64,000 nucleotides of DNA. Origin: Cognatishimia activa (lineage in GTDB: Bacteria; Pseudomonadota; Alphaproteobacteria; Rhodobacterales; Rhodobacteraceae). Both the position numbers and the translations under genes were made by a program. The notes below the pieces were generated by a model that had not been told where the DNA came from, ran no database searches, and saw nothing but the letters and a program-made list of their open reading frames with translations. Positions within the stretch are counted from its first letter, which is position 1. Each line of letters starts with the position of its first letter. This document shows, one piece after another, positions 52,962-62,597 of the stretch. The stretch is from positions 320,385 through 384,384 of the forward strand of contig NZ_CYTO01000009.1 of NCBI RefSeq assembly GCF_001458335.1, read 5' to 3'.

Positions 52962-54238
52962 CCCTTGCACTTTTCCTTGGCGTTCTGCTGGTTTCTATCT
53001 TTTTGGGCCTACCGGTGGCTTTTGCGCTGCTCTTGTCTTCAATCGCATTGATGTTTCATTTGGATAGCTTCAGTCCTGATATTCTGGCGCAGTCGCTTAT
53101 CAATGGTGTCGATAGCTTCCCTCTTCTGGCAATTCCTTTCTTTCTCGTCGCAGGGGAAGTTATGTCTGCGGGTGGATTATCTCAGCGCATCGTTCGACTT
53201 GCGACCACATTGGTTGGTCATCGTCGCGGTGGCTTGGGATATGTCGCGATTTTTACATCGATCCTTCTGGCGGGGCTGTCCGGGTCTGCGGTCGCCGATG
53301 CTGCCGCATTGGTAAGCATCCTTTACCCGATGATGAAAAAGGCGGGCTATCCAGAGGGCCGTTCAATGGGATTGTTGGCGGCAGGCGGGATTATCGCGCC
53401 TGTCATCCCACCTTCCTTGCCGTTAATTCTAATCGGCGTAGCCGGCGGCATTTCCATTAAAAACCTGTTCTTGGGCGGCATCGTTCCCGGCCTCATGATG
53501 GGCGTCACCCTGATGATTGTTTGGTCATTCTTGGTGCGCGATGAGGACATGGAAGTCACACCGCGCGCGACAGGAAAAGAAAAACTGGAGGCATTGAAAG
53601 ACGGCTTCTGGGCACTGCTTTTGCCGATCATCATTATCGGAGGGATCCGCTTCGGAATCTTCACGCCAACCGAAGCGGCGGTTGTAGCAGCTGTTTACGC
53701 TCTTTTTGTTTCGACATTGGTTTATCGTGAACTCAACTTGAAAACACTATTCTCTGTGCTGGTTTCTGCAGGTCGCTCCACTGCAATGGTCATGTTCCTT
53801 GTGGGCTGCGCCATGGTCGCGGCTTGGCTGATCACCATTGCGCAACTCCCACAACAGCTCGCGGCAATGCTTGGTCCACTTGTGGACAACCCCCGGCTTC
53901 TCATGGCGGTGATCATGCTGATCGTTCTGGCCGTGGGTATGGTTATGGATCTCGCTCCGACAGTTTTGATCCTCGTTCCGCTGCTGATGCCCGTTGTGAA
54001 GATGGCCGGGATTGACCCTGTCTATTTCGGCCTAATGTTCGTCATCAATACATCTATCGGTCTGATCACACCGCCTGTTGGCAACGTTTTGAATGTTGTC
54101 TGCGGGGTAGGGCGCGTGCCCATGTCGGCTGCGGTGAAAGGGGTTGCTCCTTTCATTTTGGCTTACATCGCGCTGCTGACGCTCTTTGTGATCTTCCCAC
54201 AAATCATCATCGCACCAATGAAAATCATCATTGGGTAA
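52958..54238 (+). CDS. dctM: TRAP transporter large permease (second system)
   Basis: A 426-aa permease with the FPLLAIPFFLVAGEVMSAGG and GLSGSAVADAAALVSILYP signatures and the PVIPPSLPLIL loop. The start is the ATG at 52958, four bases overlapping dctQ. It forms the membrane channel with DctQ for the binding protein encoded next. Distinct in sequence from the first system at 0.1-1.9 kb. Confidence 0.93.
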   Translation: MTLALFLGVLLVSIFLGLPVAFALLLSSIALMFHLDSFSPDILAQSLINGVDSFPLLAIPFFLVAGEVMSAGGLSQRIVRLATTLVGHRRGGLGYVAIFTSILLAGLSGSAVADAAALVSILYPMMKKAGYPEGRSMGLLAAGGIIAPVIPPSLPLILIGVAGGISIKNLFLGGIVPGLMMGVTLMIVWSFLVRDEDMEVTPRATGKEKLEALKDGFWALLLPIIIIGGIRFGIFTPTEAAVVAAVYALFVSTLVYRELNLKTLFSVLVSAGRSTAMVMFLVGCAMVAAWLITIAQLPQQLAAMLGPLVDNPRLLMAVIMLIVLAVGMVMDLAPTVLILVPLLMPVVKMAGIDPVYFGLMFVINTSIGLITPPVGNVLNVVCGVGRVPMSAAVKGVAPFILAYIALLTLFVIFPQIIIAPMKIIIG

Positions 54239-54255
54239 AACTGGAGGAGTAAACG

Positions 54256-55233
54256 ATGAAAACTATGAAACGAATTGCAGGCGTAGCCGCAGCACTCGCT
54301 GTGAGCGCAACTGTCGCGGCTGCTGGGACCACGCTGAAGCTGGCTCATGCTGCACCTGAATCCGATTTGCAGCAGACCATGTCTTTGTTTTTCAAAGAAC
54401 AGGTTGAAGCGCGCACAAATGGCGAGGTCAAAGTAAATATCTTTCCATCAGGTCAGCTGGGAAATGACGCTCAGATGATTGATGGGACGCGCTCAGGTAT
54501 TATCGATATTTCGATGGTTGGCTTGAATAACTATTCCGGCCTGATGCCTGAATCTGCGGCTTTCACTTTGCCTTTTATGTTCCCGACACGTGACACTGCC
54601 TACAAAGTTCTGGACGGCGAAGTTGGCCAAGGCGTCTTGGATGACATGGGCGCGCATGGTTTGAAGGGGCTCGGATTCCCGGAGAATGGCTACCGCAATA
54701 TGACCAACAACCGCGGTCCAATCAAAACACCAGCGGATGTGCAGGGCCTGCAAATGCGTGTGAACAACTCCAAAGCCTTGAACGATATGTTCAATGCGTT
54801 GAAAGCGAACCCGCAGCAAATCCCGGTTGCTGAGTTATATACGGCGCTAGAAACAGGTGTTGTGGACGCGCAGGATCACCCGATTGGCGTGACACTATCA
54901 TTCAAGTTTTTTGAAGTTCAAAAGTACCTGAGCATGACACGCCATGCCTATTCTCCGCTGGCTGTTGCTATGAATCTGAAGAAATTCGAAGGCCTTTCCG
55001 CGGACGAACAAGCGGTCATTCTGGAGGTCGCCCAGGAAGCGGTCAATTTGCAACGTGAACTGAGCATCGAGAAAGAAGACAGCATGATTGCAGAGCTCGA
55101 ATCAGCGGGCATGACAGTGAACCAAGATGTCGACGGCGCGGCTTTCCAAGCAGCCATCACACCGGTTTGGGACTCCTTTATTTCCCAGAACGGCGACACG
55201 CTGGTGAACGCGATCCTCGCGGCTTCCAAATAA
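54256..55233 (+). CDS. dctP: TRAP transporter binding protein (second system)
   Basis: A 325-aa periplasmic binding protein with signal peptide (GVAAALAVSATVAAAG). DctP features are LAHAAPESDLQQTMSLFFKE, SGQLGNDAQMIDG and the MRVNNSKALNDMF segment that positions the conserved Arg. ATG 54256 follows GGAGGAG. It lies 17 bases after dctM. The ligand is unknown, but a GlcG-like gene follows. Confidence 0.93.
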   Translation: MKTMKRIAGVAAALAVSATVAAAGTTLKLAHAAPESDLQQTMSLFFKEQVEARTNGEVKVNIFPSGQLGNDAQMIDGTRSGIIDISMVGLNNYSGLMPESAAFTLPFMFPTRDTAYKVLDGEVGQGVLDDMGAHGLKGLGFPENGYRNMTNNRGPIKTPADVQGLQMRVNNSKALNDMFNALKANPQQIPVAELYTALETGVVDAQDHPIGVTLSFKFFEVQKYLSMTRHAYSPLAVAMNLKKFEGLSADEQAVILEVAQEAVNLQRELSIEKEDSMIAELESAGMTVNQDVDGAAFQAAITPVWDSFISQNGDTLVNAILAASK

Positions 55234-55244
55234 GTTCAAATATC

Positions 55245-55274
55245 GAGGAGCTGCGGAACCATCGGCAGCTCCTC
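55245..55274 (+). terminator. Hairpin after the TRAP operon
   Basis: GAGGAGCTGC and GCAGCTCCTC make a perfect 10-bp stem with a 10-base loop directly after the dctP stop. There is no T-run, so it may be a processing or attenuation site ahead of the GlcG-like gene. Confidence 0.45.
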
Positions 55275-55329
55275 AAACACACCACTATATTGATTTTTGG
55301 CATCACAAGAGATGTCGCAAAGGTGCACT

Positions 55330-55755
55330 ATGGAAAATACGATACAGGCCCGTGTTTTGACACATCGGGGCACTATGAAAATGCTGGATGCGGCGATCGC
55401 CGCTGCTGAAAAAATTGGACAACCGCAATGTATCGTCATCGTTGACGCAAGCGGCGAATTGCTGGCGGAAATCCGCATGTCTGGGGCAAAGTTCTTAAGT
55501 CGTAAGTCCGCAAAATCTAAAGCAATTACGGCAGCTTCTATCGGAGCGCCGTCCTCGAAAATCCCCGAATCTGTGAGGCCGCAAATCGCGGCGGCAACCT
55601 CTGGAAGCGTCACGGGTTTAGGGGGTGGGCTGCCCATTATCTGCGACTCTGCTTTGCTTGGTGGCATAGGCATCGGGTCTGGAAGTCCTGCTCAGGATAT
55701 CGCCGTGGCGACGGCCGCGCTTGAAGCCATCGGAGCAGAAACCGAATTCGCGTAA
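55330..55755 (+). CDS. GlcG/HbpS-family (DUF336) protein
   Basis: A 141-aa protein of the GlcG/HbpS family, start ATG 55330 with AAAGG upstream (an open frame continues to 55297). Typical parts are CIVIVDASGELLAEIRM, KSAKSKAITAAS and GLGGGLPIICDSALLGGIGI. Members bind heme or are found with glycolate and diol utilisation genes. It is about 96 bases after the TRAP operon, on the same strand, and just before a LacI-controlled operon. Confidence 0.85.
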   Translation: MENTIQARVLTHRGTMKMLDAAIAAAEKIGQPQCIVIVDASGELLAEIRMSGAKFLSRKSAKSKAITAASIGAPSSKIPESVRPQIAAATSGSVTGLGGGLPIICDSALLGGIGIGSGSPAQDIAVATAALEAIGAETEFA

Positions 55756-55820
55756 TTGTGCGCGTTTCATATCAACCATCGCCCTGAATTGAACTCGATT
55801 TGTGTTGACAGGGCTTGTGT

Positions 55821-55847
55821 GTGACCGGTAACACTGTGACCGGTCAC
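55821..55847 (+). promoter_or_regulatory. Pair of GTGACCGGTNAC operators before the pentonate pathway
   Basis: GTGACCGGTAAC (55821-55832) and the perfect palindrome GTGACCGGTCAC (55836-55847) are 15 bases apart, start to start. A TTGACA lies at 55805-55810, so the first site overlaps the -10 region. They precede the five-gene pathway operon and match sites in front of the LacI gene at 61.5 kb and the ABC gene at 62.6 kb. Confidence 0.8.
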
Positions 55848-55872
55848 ATTTGTGAATGAAGAGGAGATTCTC

Positions 55873-56835
55873 GTGGCGCAATCCATGATGCTTATCGAAA
55901 AATGCAGTCACTGCGTTAGCTGGTACGATATCGACACCGGTGAGCTGCAAGGGCGTCTGGGACTGCCTGACTTTCCGCACGAATTCGTGGTGGATGACGA
56001 ATTCCGCTATGCCTATGTGGGCCACTACGGCGTGCAGAACTCTGGCATCGATGGCACTGATGGCCGCTCTGTCATCGTGGTCGACATTCAGAAGCAAGAA
56101 ATCGTACATACCTATGATCTTGGCGAACACGCGCGTCCCCATGGCATTGACCTAGATGGGGAAGGACGTCTTTACGTTCTGTCCGAATGGACAGGTCATC
56201 TTCTGGTGAAAGAAAACCCACGTGCCTTTGATCAAGGCTGGGATCACATCACCCCAACGGGCGGCAGCAAATGTCACCTGTTTGCCTTGACCGCAAATGG
56301 GCGCACTGCCTATTCCATGAACCTGACCTCTGGCGATGTGACCGTCTTTGATCCTTATGATGCGTCGGTCAAACCGATTTCCATCAAAACCGGTGAAAAA
56401 CCAGAAGGCCGTTGCTTGCGCGAAGAGGCAGGCATCCTTTACACGTCGCAGCGTATTTCCAACACCGTCGCCGTGATCGATACGGACACTCTGGAAATCA
56501 AACGCCAGTTCCCGACACCAGATGATCCATGCCGCATCTACTATGACGGCAAGCGCAATCGTCTGGTCACCATGAACCACTTCGGCGGCTCTTTCTCTGT
56601 TTTTGACGAAGCAACAGGCGAGATGCTGCACGAACAAAAGACACCGGCGAACCCGCTTGCGCTTTGTATCGATGACAGCTGCGACTACGCCTATATCGCC
56701 ATCGATTGCGAGCAGGTGCAGCGTTTTAACCTAGACACATTTGAGGTCGTGCAGACCTTTGACACCGGTAAGGAACCAGACGTGATGGTCATCCTGCCGG
56801 ACGGATTTTCTAAACATTGGGAGAACAAGGCATGA
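55873..56835 (+). CDS. Beta-propeller protein (YncE/lactonase-like)
   Basis: A 320-aa protein, start GTG 55873 behind AGAGGAG. The repeats LDGEGRLYVLSEWTGH, ALTANGRTAYSMNLTSG, NTVAVIDTDTLEIKRQF and DSCDYAYIAIDCEQVQ indicate a seven-bladed propeller resembling YncE and 6-phosphogluconolactonase-like enzymes. No signal peptide is visible, so it probably acts in the cytoplasm. A lactonase opening a sugar lactone before dehydration is plausible. Its stop overlaps the ATG of the following pdxA-like gene. Confidence 0.75.
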   Translation: MAQSMMLIEKCSHCVSWYDIDTGELQGRLGLPDFPHEFVVDDEFRYAYVGHYGVQNSGIDGTDGRSVIVVDIQKQEIVHTYDLGEHARPHGIDLDGEGRLYVLSEWTGHLLVKENPRAFDQGWDHITPTGGSKCHLFALTANGRTAYSMNLTSGDVTVFDPYDASVKPISIKTGEKPEGRCLREEAGILYTSQRISNTVAVIDTDTLEIKRQFPTPDDPCRIYYDGKRNRLVTMNHFGGSFSVFDEATGEMLHEQKTPANPLALCIDDSCDYAYIAIDCEQVQRFNLDTFEVVQTFDTGKEPDVMVILPDGFSKHWENKA

Positions 56836-57842
56836 CCAAGCCTCGTATCGCCATCGTGCCGGGGGATCCCTCTGGCATTGGACCGGAACTGATCGCGAAA
56901 CTGATCAACGACGAAGGCGTGCTGGATGCCGCGAATGTGCTATTGGTGGGTGATAGCCACCTTTGGCAGCAAGGCGGGCGCCAGACAGAGCTGGACGTGC
57001 CTCTGACAACAATTTCTGAAGCCGAGATTGCCGACCAATCCGGCCTGTCTCACTTGGAAATGGAAACCATCGAGCCTGACGACATCCGCATCGCGGAAGT
57101 GACCGTTGCAGGTGGTACCACATCCTTGCGTTGCTTGGATAAGGCCCTGGATCTTGCGCAAGACGGTCTGGTGGATGGCGTGCTTTTTGGCCCGTTCAAT
57201 AAGGCGGCCATGACCTCTGCGGGTCTGAACGCGGAAGACGAACACAAATACATGGCGCGCTACCTTGGATTTGAGGGCTATCACTCTGAAATCAACGTGC
57301 TGGACGAGCTGATGACCACCCGTGTGACCAGCCATATCGGTCTTAAGGATGTGGCGGCCAATATCTCTGAGGAAGGGATCATGAAGGCGGTCAATCTGGC
57401 GAATGACACCCTGCGCAAAGCGGGCAAAGATCGACCAAGCATCGCTGTTGCCGCGCTCAACCCGCATGCGGGGGATAACGGCAAGTTCGGTCGTGAAGAG
57501 ATCGAGGTGCTGGAGCCAGCCGTCAAGAAAGCGCAGGAAAAACAGATGGATGTGACGGGTCCTTGGCCGTCTGACACCGTCTTTCTGAAGGCAAAGCGCG
57601 GCGAAGTGGACGCGGTTGTGACCATGTATCATGACCAAGGCCAGATCGCGATCAAGCTCATGGGCTTTGAGCGCGGCGTGACCGTTGCGGGCGGCTTGCC
57701 GATCCCAGTGGCAACACCGGCCCACGGCACCGCATTCGATATCGCAGGACAGAACAAAGCCAATGTAGGCGCAACCCGTCAGGCCTTTGACCTGCTGGTG
57801 CGCATGGCAAAAACACACCGCGCGGAACGCGACGCGGCTTAA
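56832..57842 (+). CDS. PdxA-family dehydrogenase (4-hydroxythreonine-4-phosphate dehydrogenase-like)
   Basis: A 336-aa NAD-dependent enzyme of the PdxA family. Signatures are AIVPGDPSGIGPEL at the start, GVLFGPFNKAAMTSAG, the metal-binding ALNPHAGDNGKFGREE and VTMYHDQGQIAIKL. Members outside vitamin B6 synthesis oxidise phosphorylated four-carbon acids, usually next to a DUF1537 kinase; none is present here. Start ATG 56832 overlaps the previous stop (ATGA). It is co-transcribed with the dehydratase gene, 12 bases downstream. Confidence 0.9.
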   Translation: MTKPRIAIVPGDPSGIGPELIAKLINDEGVLDAANVLLVGDSHLWQQGGRQTELDVPLTTISEAEIADQSGLSHLEMETIEPDDIRIAEVTVAGGTTSLRCLDKALDLAQDGLVDGVLFGPFNKAAMTSAGLNAEDEHKYMARYLGFEGYHSEINVLDELMTTRVTSHIGLKDVAANISEEGIMKAVNLANDTLRKAGKDRPSIAVAALNPHAGDNGKFGREEIEVLEPAVKKAQEKQMDVTGPWPSDTVFLKAKRGEVDAVVTMYHDQGQIAIKLMGFERGVTVAGGLPIPVATPAHGTAFDIAGQNKANVGATRQAFDLLVRMAKTHRAERDAA

Positions 57843-57854
57843 GGAGTTAAGACT

Positions 57855-59030
57855 ATGACAAAGATTAAGAGCGTTCGCACACGTGTCTGGAACTGGAAGG
57901 GCCCAACGGTACCGCCAGCGGGTAACTTCTGCACCAACGCATCGGATGTTTTGTGGGACAAGGGGGACGCGATGTCGTCCTTCCGGTTCCACAACTGGCT
58001 GACCTGTGAGATTGAGACGGAAGACGGCACTGTTGGCATCGGCAACGCGGCGCTAGCGCCGACGGTTGTGAAGAAAGCCATCGATGATTGGTTTGCGCCG
58101 ATGGTGATTGGCGAAGATCCGTTTGACTACGCCTATCTCTGGGAAAAGATGTACCGCCGCTCCCATGCATGGGGCCGCAAAGGCGTCGGCATGACCGCGA
58201 TCTCAGCGATCGACCTGGCGATCTGGGACCTGATGGGCAAGTTGACGGGCAAGCCCGTCTTTAAGCTGCTCGGTGGCCGCACCAAAGAGAAGATTCCGGT
58301 TTACTATTCCAAGCTTTACTCTGGCTCGATTGAATCCATGCAAGCGGAAGCGGAAGAAGCCAAGAAGAACAACTACCAAGGCTATAAGATGCGCTTTGGT
58401 TGGGGTCCAAAAGACGGCATGGCCGGCATGCGCGAGAACCTCAAGCGTGTCGAAGCGGTGCGCGAAGTTGTCGGCTATGACGTGGACCTGATGCTGGAAT
58501 GCTATCAGGGCTGGAACTTGGACTACACCAAACGCATGCTGCCAAAGCTGGTCAAATATGAACCTCGCTGGCTGGAAGAGCCGGTGATTGCCGATGATGT
58601 GGCGGGTTATGCCGAACTCAATGCCATGAACATCGTGCCAATCTCTGGCGGTGAGCACGAATTCTCGGTGATCGGCTGTAAAGATCTGATCGAGAAGAAA
58701 GCGGTTTCTGTTCTGCAATATGACACCAACCGTGTGGGCGGCATCACAGCGGCGCAAAAGATCAACGCGATTGCCGAAGCCTTCCAAGTGCCGGTGATCC
58801 CACATGCGGGTCAGATGCATAACTACCACCTGACCATGGCCAATGCGAACTGCATGATCTCGGAATACTTCCCGGTGCATGACGTCGAAGTGGGCAACGA
58901 GCTGTTCTATTATATCTTTGAGGGCGACCCAGACGCGGTCGATGGCTTCTTGCAGCTGGATGATGATCTGCCGGGTCTGGGCATCACCATCTCTGACAAG
59001 CACCTCGAACACTTCGATATCGAGGAATAA
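57855..59030 (+). CDS. Enolase-superfamily sugar-acid dehydratase (RhmD-like)
   Basis: A 391-aa enolase-superfamily protein resembling L-rhamnonate dehydratase: [30 protein letters not shown] and [14 protein letters not shown]. The first expected metal-ligand position is Glu215 (LMLECYQGW) where RhmD has Asp. The other candidates are Glu241 (WLEEPV) and Glu267 (GGEHEFS), and His317 is the probable catalytic base. It should remove water from an aldonic acid to give a 2-keto-3-deoxy acid for the following lyase. Confidence 0.87.
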   Translation: MTKIKSVRTRVWNWKGPTVPPAGNFCTNASDVLWDKGDAMSSFRFHNWLTCEIETEDGTVGIGNAALAPTVVKKAIDDWFAPMVIGEDPFDYAYLWEKMYRRSHAWGRKGVGMTAISAIDLAIWDLMGKLTGKPVFKLLGGRTKEKIPVYYSKLYSGSIESMQAEAEEAKKNNYQGYKMRFGWGPKDGMAGMRENLKRVEAVREVVGYDVDLMLECYQGWNLDYTKRMLPKLVKYEPRWLEEPVIADDVAGYAELNAMNIVPISGGEHEFSVIGCKDLIEKKAVSVLQYDTNRVGGITAAQKINAIAEAFQVPVIPHAGQMHNYHLTMANANCMISEYFPVHDVEVGNELFYYIFEGDPDAVDGFLQLDDDLPGLGITISDKHLEHFDIEE

Positions 59031-59032
59031 GC

Positions 59033-59947
59033 ATGTCAGTCAGTTACACAGGAATTTGGCCAGTTGCGCCAACGCCGTTTAACCCGGATGGCACGCTTGA
59101 CCTTGAGGGTATGAAACGTGTTCTGGATTGCCTGATCGATCAGGGTGCAGATGGGATCTGTATTCTGGCGAACTTTTCAGAACAGTTTTTGCTGTCTGAT
59201 CAGGAACGCGAAGTCCTAACCCGTCTGAGCATCGAACATATCGCGGGCCGCGTGCCGGTGATTGTGACGATCAGCCATTACGCGACCCAGATCGCGGTGG
59301 AGCGGGCACAGTTCTGTAAAGATCTGGGTGCAGACATCGTGATGATGATGCCGCCCTATCACGGCGCTCTGCTGAAAGGCACGCCACAGCAAAGCTATGA
59401 TCAGTTCAAGGCTGTGGGCGAGGTCGGTATCCCAATCATGGTGCAAGACGCGCCGCTCTCTGGTGTGGAACTGCCGGTGCCGCTTTTGGTGAAGATGGCG
59501 CAAGAGATCGAAATGGTGAAACTGTTTAAGATCGAATGCCCGCGGGCGGCGAACAAACTGCGTGATCTGATTGCGCAGGGCGGGGACGCCATTGAAGCGC
59601 CCTTTGATGGCGAAGAAGCGATCACCTTGCTGGCCGATCTGGATGCGGGCTGCACTGGCTCCATGACCTCTGGCATGATCGTGGATCAGATCAAACCGGT
59701 TCTGACACACCACTATGCGGGCCGAATTGAAGAGGCGACTGCGGCTTACGGTCGTGTGGCCATGGCAATCAACCATGAGAACCGCCAATGCGGTTGGCAG
59801 TCTTGTAAGGCGGCCATGGTTGAAGGCGGCGTGATCAAATCCGAGTTCTGCCGCCACCCGATTGAACCGCTTCACCCGGCCATCCGGGAACGCTTGATTG
59901 ACCTTTTGAAACCTCTGGACCCGATGGTCCTAACCTGGGGCAAATAA
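59033..59947 (+). CDS. DapA-family lyase/dehydratase (2-keto-3-deoxypentonate dehydratase-like)
   Basis: A 304-aa DapA-family protein with Schiff-base Lys166 (VKLFKIECP). The usual YNxP motif reads QDAP (Gln138). Members with a QDAP motif next to a semialdehyde dehydrogenase act on 2-keto-3-deoxypentonates, forming alpha-ketoglutarate semialdehyde. The gene is two bases after the dehydratase stop and one base before the ALDH start, so the three are one operon. Aldolase activity cannot be excluded. Confidence 0.82.
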   Translation: MSVSYTGIWPVAPTPFNPDGTLDLEGMKRVLDCLIDQGADGICILANFSEQFLLSDQEREVLTRLSIEHIAGRVPVIVTISHYATQIAVERAQFCKDLGADIVMMMPPYHGALLKGTPQQSYDQFKAVGEVGIPIMVQDAPLSGVELPVPLLVKMAQEIEMVKLFKIECPRAANKLRDLIAQGGDAIEAPFDGEEAITLLADLDAGCTGSMTSGMIVDQIKPVLTHHYAGRIEEATAAYGRVAMAINHENRQCGWQSCKAAMVEGGVIKSEFCRHPIEPLHPAIRERLIDLLKPLDPMVLTWGK

Positions 59948-59948
59948 T

Positions 59949-61451
59949 ATGATTATCGGTAAAAATCTCATCGACGGCCAATGGGTTGGCTCAGACGAAG
60001 CAGCACAATCCCCTGACATCGAGGGCCAAAGCTTTGCTCTGGCCACCAGCGAGCAGGTGAATGACGCTTGTGAAGCCGCACGCCGTGACTTCCGCGCTTA
60101 TAGCGGCAAGTCCCGCGCGGAACGCGCTGCTTTCTTGCGCGAAATTGCTGTGCAAATGGATGCATTGGGTGATGAAATCACCAAAGCAGGCACCACAGAA
60201 ACCGGTCTGCCGGATGCGCGCCTTGAAGGCGAGCGCGGCCGCACCACCGGTCAGCTGCGCCTGTTTGCTGACCTGATCGAGGGCACAGATTACCTCGACA
60301 TTCGTAAAGACGGCGCCCTTCCTGACCGGACACCTCTCCCCCGTCCGGACCTGCGCCTGACGCACAAAGCCATCGGCCCAGTGGTCGTGTTTGGTGCGTC
60401 GAACTTCCCACTGGCCTTCTCCACCGCCGGGGGCGACACCGCCTCTGCATTGGCGGCTGGTTGCCCAGTGATCGTCAAGGGCCACAGCGCCCATGCGGGC
60501 ACCGCGGATCTGGTGGCGCAAGCCATCGCCCAAGCGATTGAAATCTGCGGCATGCCAAAAGCCACCTTCCAGATGCTGCAAGGTTCTGGTCGCAAGGTTG
60601 GGTCTGGTCTGGTCAATCACCCAGAGATCACCGCCGTTGGCTTCACGGGCTCTCTGGCCGGTGGTCGTGCACTCTATGACCAGTGTCACTCCCGTCCAAA
60701 ACCGATCCCATTCTATGGCGAACTGGGCTCTGTGAACCCAATGTTCTGCCTGCCAGAAGCGGTTGAGGCGCGCGGCGCGGCAATCGGCGCGGGCTGGGCC
60801 GGGTCCCTGACCATGGGCGCAGGCCAGTTCTGTACCAATCCAGGCGTGGCCGTGATGGTCAAAGGCTCCGGCGCGGATGCGCTGGAAGCGGCTTGTGTTG
60901 ACGGGCTGAAATGCGTGGCCGAGCAGAAAATGCTCACCGATGGCATTCATGACGCGTTTGAGCAGGGGGTTCAGACCTTCAAGGAACTGATGGTGGAAGT
61001 GGGCTCTTGCGGCACCGCGGCCGCCAAACGCTCGGCCCTGCCTGCGCTCTTCAAAGTCTCTGCAAAAGAGTGGATGGCAAACCATCAGCTGCAAGAAGAA
61101 GTCTTTGGCGCAGCGGGTATCTTGGTGCTTTGTGATGACGTTGCCGAAATGCAGGCCTTGGCGGAAAGCCTTGAAGGTCAGCTGACCTGCACCCTGCATA
61201 TGGATGAGGGTGACACGGAAGTAGCCCAAGCGCTCTTCCCTGTTCTGGAAGAAAAAGCCGGTCGTATTCTGGCCAATGGCTTCCCAACCGGTGTTGAGGT
61301 TTGTTCCTCAATGATGCACGGTGGGCCATACCCATCCAGCACCGATGTGCGTGCAACTTCGGTGGGGACCTTGGCGATCGTGCGTTGGCTGCGCCCAGTC
61401 AGCTACCAGAACATCCCAGCAGCTTTGCTTCCCGAAGAGCTAAAAGGCTGA
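59949..61451 (+). CDS. Alpha-ketoglutarate semialdehyde dehydrogenase (2,5-dioxovalerate dehydrogenase)
   Basis: A 500-aa NAD(P)-dependent aldehyde dehydrogenase. Catalytic Cys295 is in MGAGQFCTNPGV, Asn152 in GASNFPLAF and Glu258 in YGELGSVNP. The overall motif pattern follows the KGSADH group, which oxidises alpha-ketoglutarate semialdehyde to alpha-ketoglutarate at the end of the Weimberg-type pathways. It completes the dehydratase, DapA-like, ALDH order typical for pentonate degradation. Confidence 0.92.
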   Translation: MIIGKNLIDGQWVGSDEAAQSPDIEGQSFALATSEQVNDACEAARRDFRAYSGKSRAERAAFLREIAVQMDALGDEITKAGTTETGLPDARLEGERGRTTGQLRLFADLIEGTDYLDIRKDGALPDRTPLPRPDLRLTHKAIGPVVVFGASNFPLAFSTAGGDTASALAAGCPVIVKGHSAHAGTADLVAQAIAQAIEICGMPKATFQMLQGSGRKVGSGLVNHPEITAVGFTGSLAGGRALYDQCHSRPKPIPFYGELGSVNPMFCLPEAVEARGAAIGAGWAGSLTMGAGQFCTNPGVAVMVKGSGADALEAACVDGLKCVAEQKMLTDGIHDAFEQGVQTFKELMVEVGSCGTAAAKRSALPALFKVSAKEWMANHQLQEEVFGAAGILVLCDDVAEMQALAESLEGQLTCTLHMDEGDTEVAQALFPVLEEKAGRILANGFPTGVEVCSSMMHGGPYPSSTDVRATSVGTLAIVRWLRPVSYQNIPAALLPEELKG

Positions 61452-61463
61452 AATTAAACAATT

Positions 61464-61475
61464 GTGACCGGGAAC
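61464..61475. promoter_or_regulatory. Operator-like site before the LacI gene
   Basis: GTGACCGGGAAC differs by one base from the GTGACCGGTAAC sites at 55.8 and 62.6 kb. It is 38 bases before the regulator start and suggests autoregulation. Confidence 0.65.
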
Positions 61476-61512
61476 ATTCTGCGCTAACCTCTTCGTCAAA
61501 GGGAGAGGAAAT

Positions 61513-62553
61513 TTGGGCAGTAAGAATTCCGGTCACAAACCCACCACGATGCGTGATGTTGCCAAGGCAGCAGGGGTATCGCGAATGACTGTCAGCCGTG
61601 CGTTGAAAAAAGACAGTCCCATCTCAAAAGAAACGCGCGAGCATATCCTGAAAGTTGTGAAGGATATGAAATACGTTCCTGATCAAATGGCGGGCTCTTT
61701 GACCACCAAAAAATCAGGATTTGTTGGGCTTTTACTACCCTCTTTGGACAACTTGCACTTTGCATTGACGGTTCAGTCGCTCACTCAAGTGGTTGAAGAA
61801 AACGGTCTGCAAATGCTTTTTGGCCACACGGCCTATTCACCAGAACGCGAAGAACAAATTTTGGAAACTATGCTGCGCCGTCGGCCAGAGGCAATGATCT
61901 TGTCTTACGATGGCCACACGGATCGCACCTTGGAACTTCTGCAAGATGCCGCGATTCCCGTGGTCGAAATCTGGGAGCGTCCTAAGAATCCAATCGAGCA
62001 CACAGTCGGCTTCTCCAATGAGATCGCTGCCTACGACATGACGACGGCGTTGATCGGGCAGGGGTTCAAGAACATCGTTTTCCTCGGCGAAATCGACGAT
62101 GACTGGACCCGTGGTGCGGCGCGTCGCAATGGGTTTGAACGTGCGATGGCAGAGGCGGGGTTAGATCCAAAAGCCGAAGTACGTTTCGGCACGCCGCCAT
62201 TGTCTATTGAGAACGGTGCCGCAGCTGTCGAGCTGATCCTGAAAGAATACCCGGATGTGGACTGCGTTTTCTGCGTTTCAGACATGGCCGCTTTCGGTGT
62301 GCAAAGCCGTCTCAAAGCCATGGGGATTTCGGTTCCAGATCAGATATCTGTGGTCGGGTTTGGTAACTTTGAAGTCTCTCGTTTTGCGTCGCCAGCGATC
62401 AGCACAGTGGTGGTGGATCCAATCGCAATTGGTCGTGAAACAGGGGAGTTGATCGTGCGCTTGCTTGATGGCGCTAACGAAAACGACGAATCCCCAACCC
62501 ATGTCACTCTGCCCCCAAAGCTTGAATTCCGGGCCAGCTCAAAGACAGTCTAA
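61513..62553 (+). CDS. LacI-family regulator of the pentonate/ABC regulon
   Basis: A 346-aa repressor starting at TTG 61513 with GAGAGGAA upstream. The HTH is MRDVAKAAGVSRMTVSRAL and the ligand domain resembles GntR (VGLLLPSLDNLHFALTVQ, VFCVSDMAAFGVQSRLKAMG). It is placed between the pathway operon and the ABC genes, and the GTGACCGGT-type sites on both sides and before itself fit as its operators. The inducer is likely a pathway intermediate. Confidence 0.92.
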   Translation: MGSKNSGHKPTTMRDVAKAAGVSRMTVSRALKKDSPISKETREHILKVVKDMKYVPDQMAGSLTTKKSGFVGLLLPSLDNLHFALTVQSLTQVVEENGLQMLFGHTAYSPEREEQILETMLRRRPEAMILSYDGHTDRTLELLQDAAIPVVEIWERPKNPIEHTVGFSNEIAAYDMTTALIGQGFKNIVFLGEIDDDWTRGAARRNGFERAMAEAGLDPKAEVRFGTPPLSIENGAAAVELILKEYPDVDCVFCVSDMAAFGVQSRLKAMGISVPDQISVVGFGNFEVSRFASPAISTVVVDPIAIGRETGELIVRLLDGANENDESPTHVTLPPKLEFRASSKTV

Positions 62554-62597
62554 ATAAAGTGGCTAATGTGCTGATAAATAACATTTTATTTTTCTTT

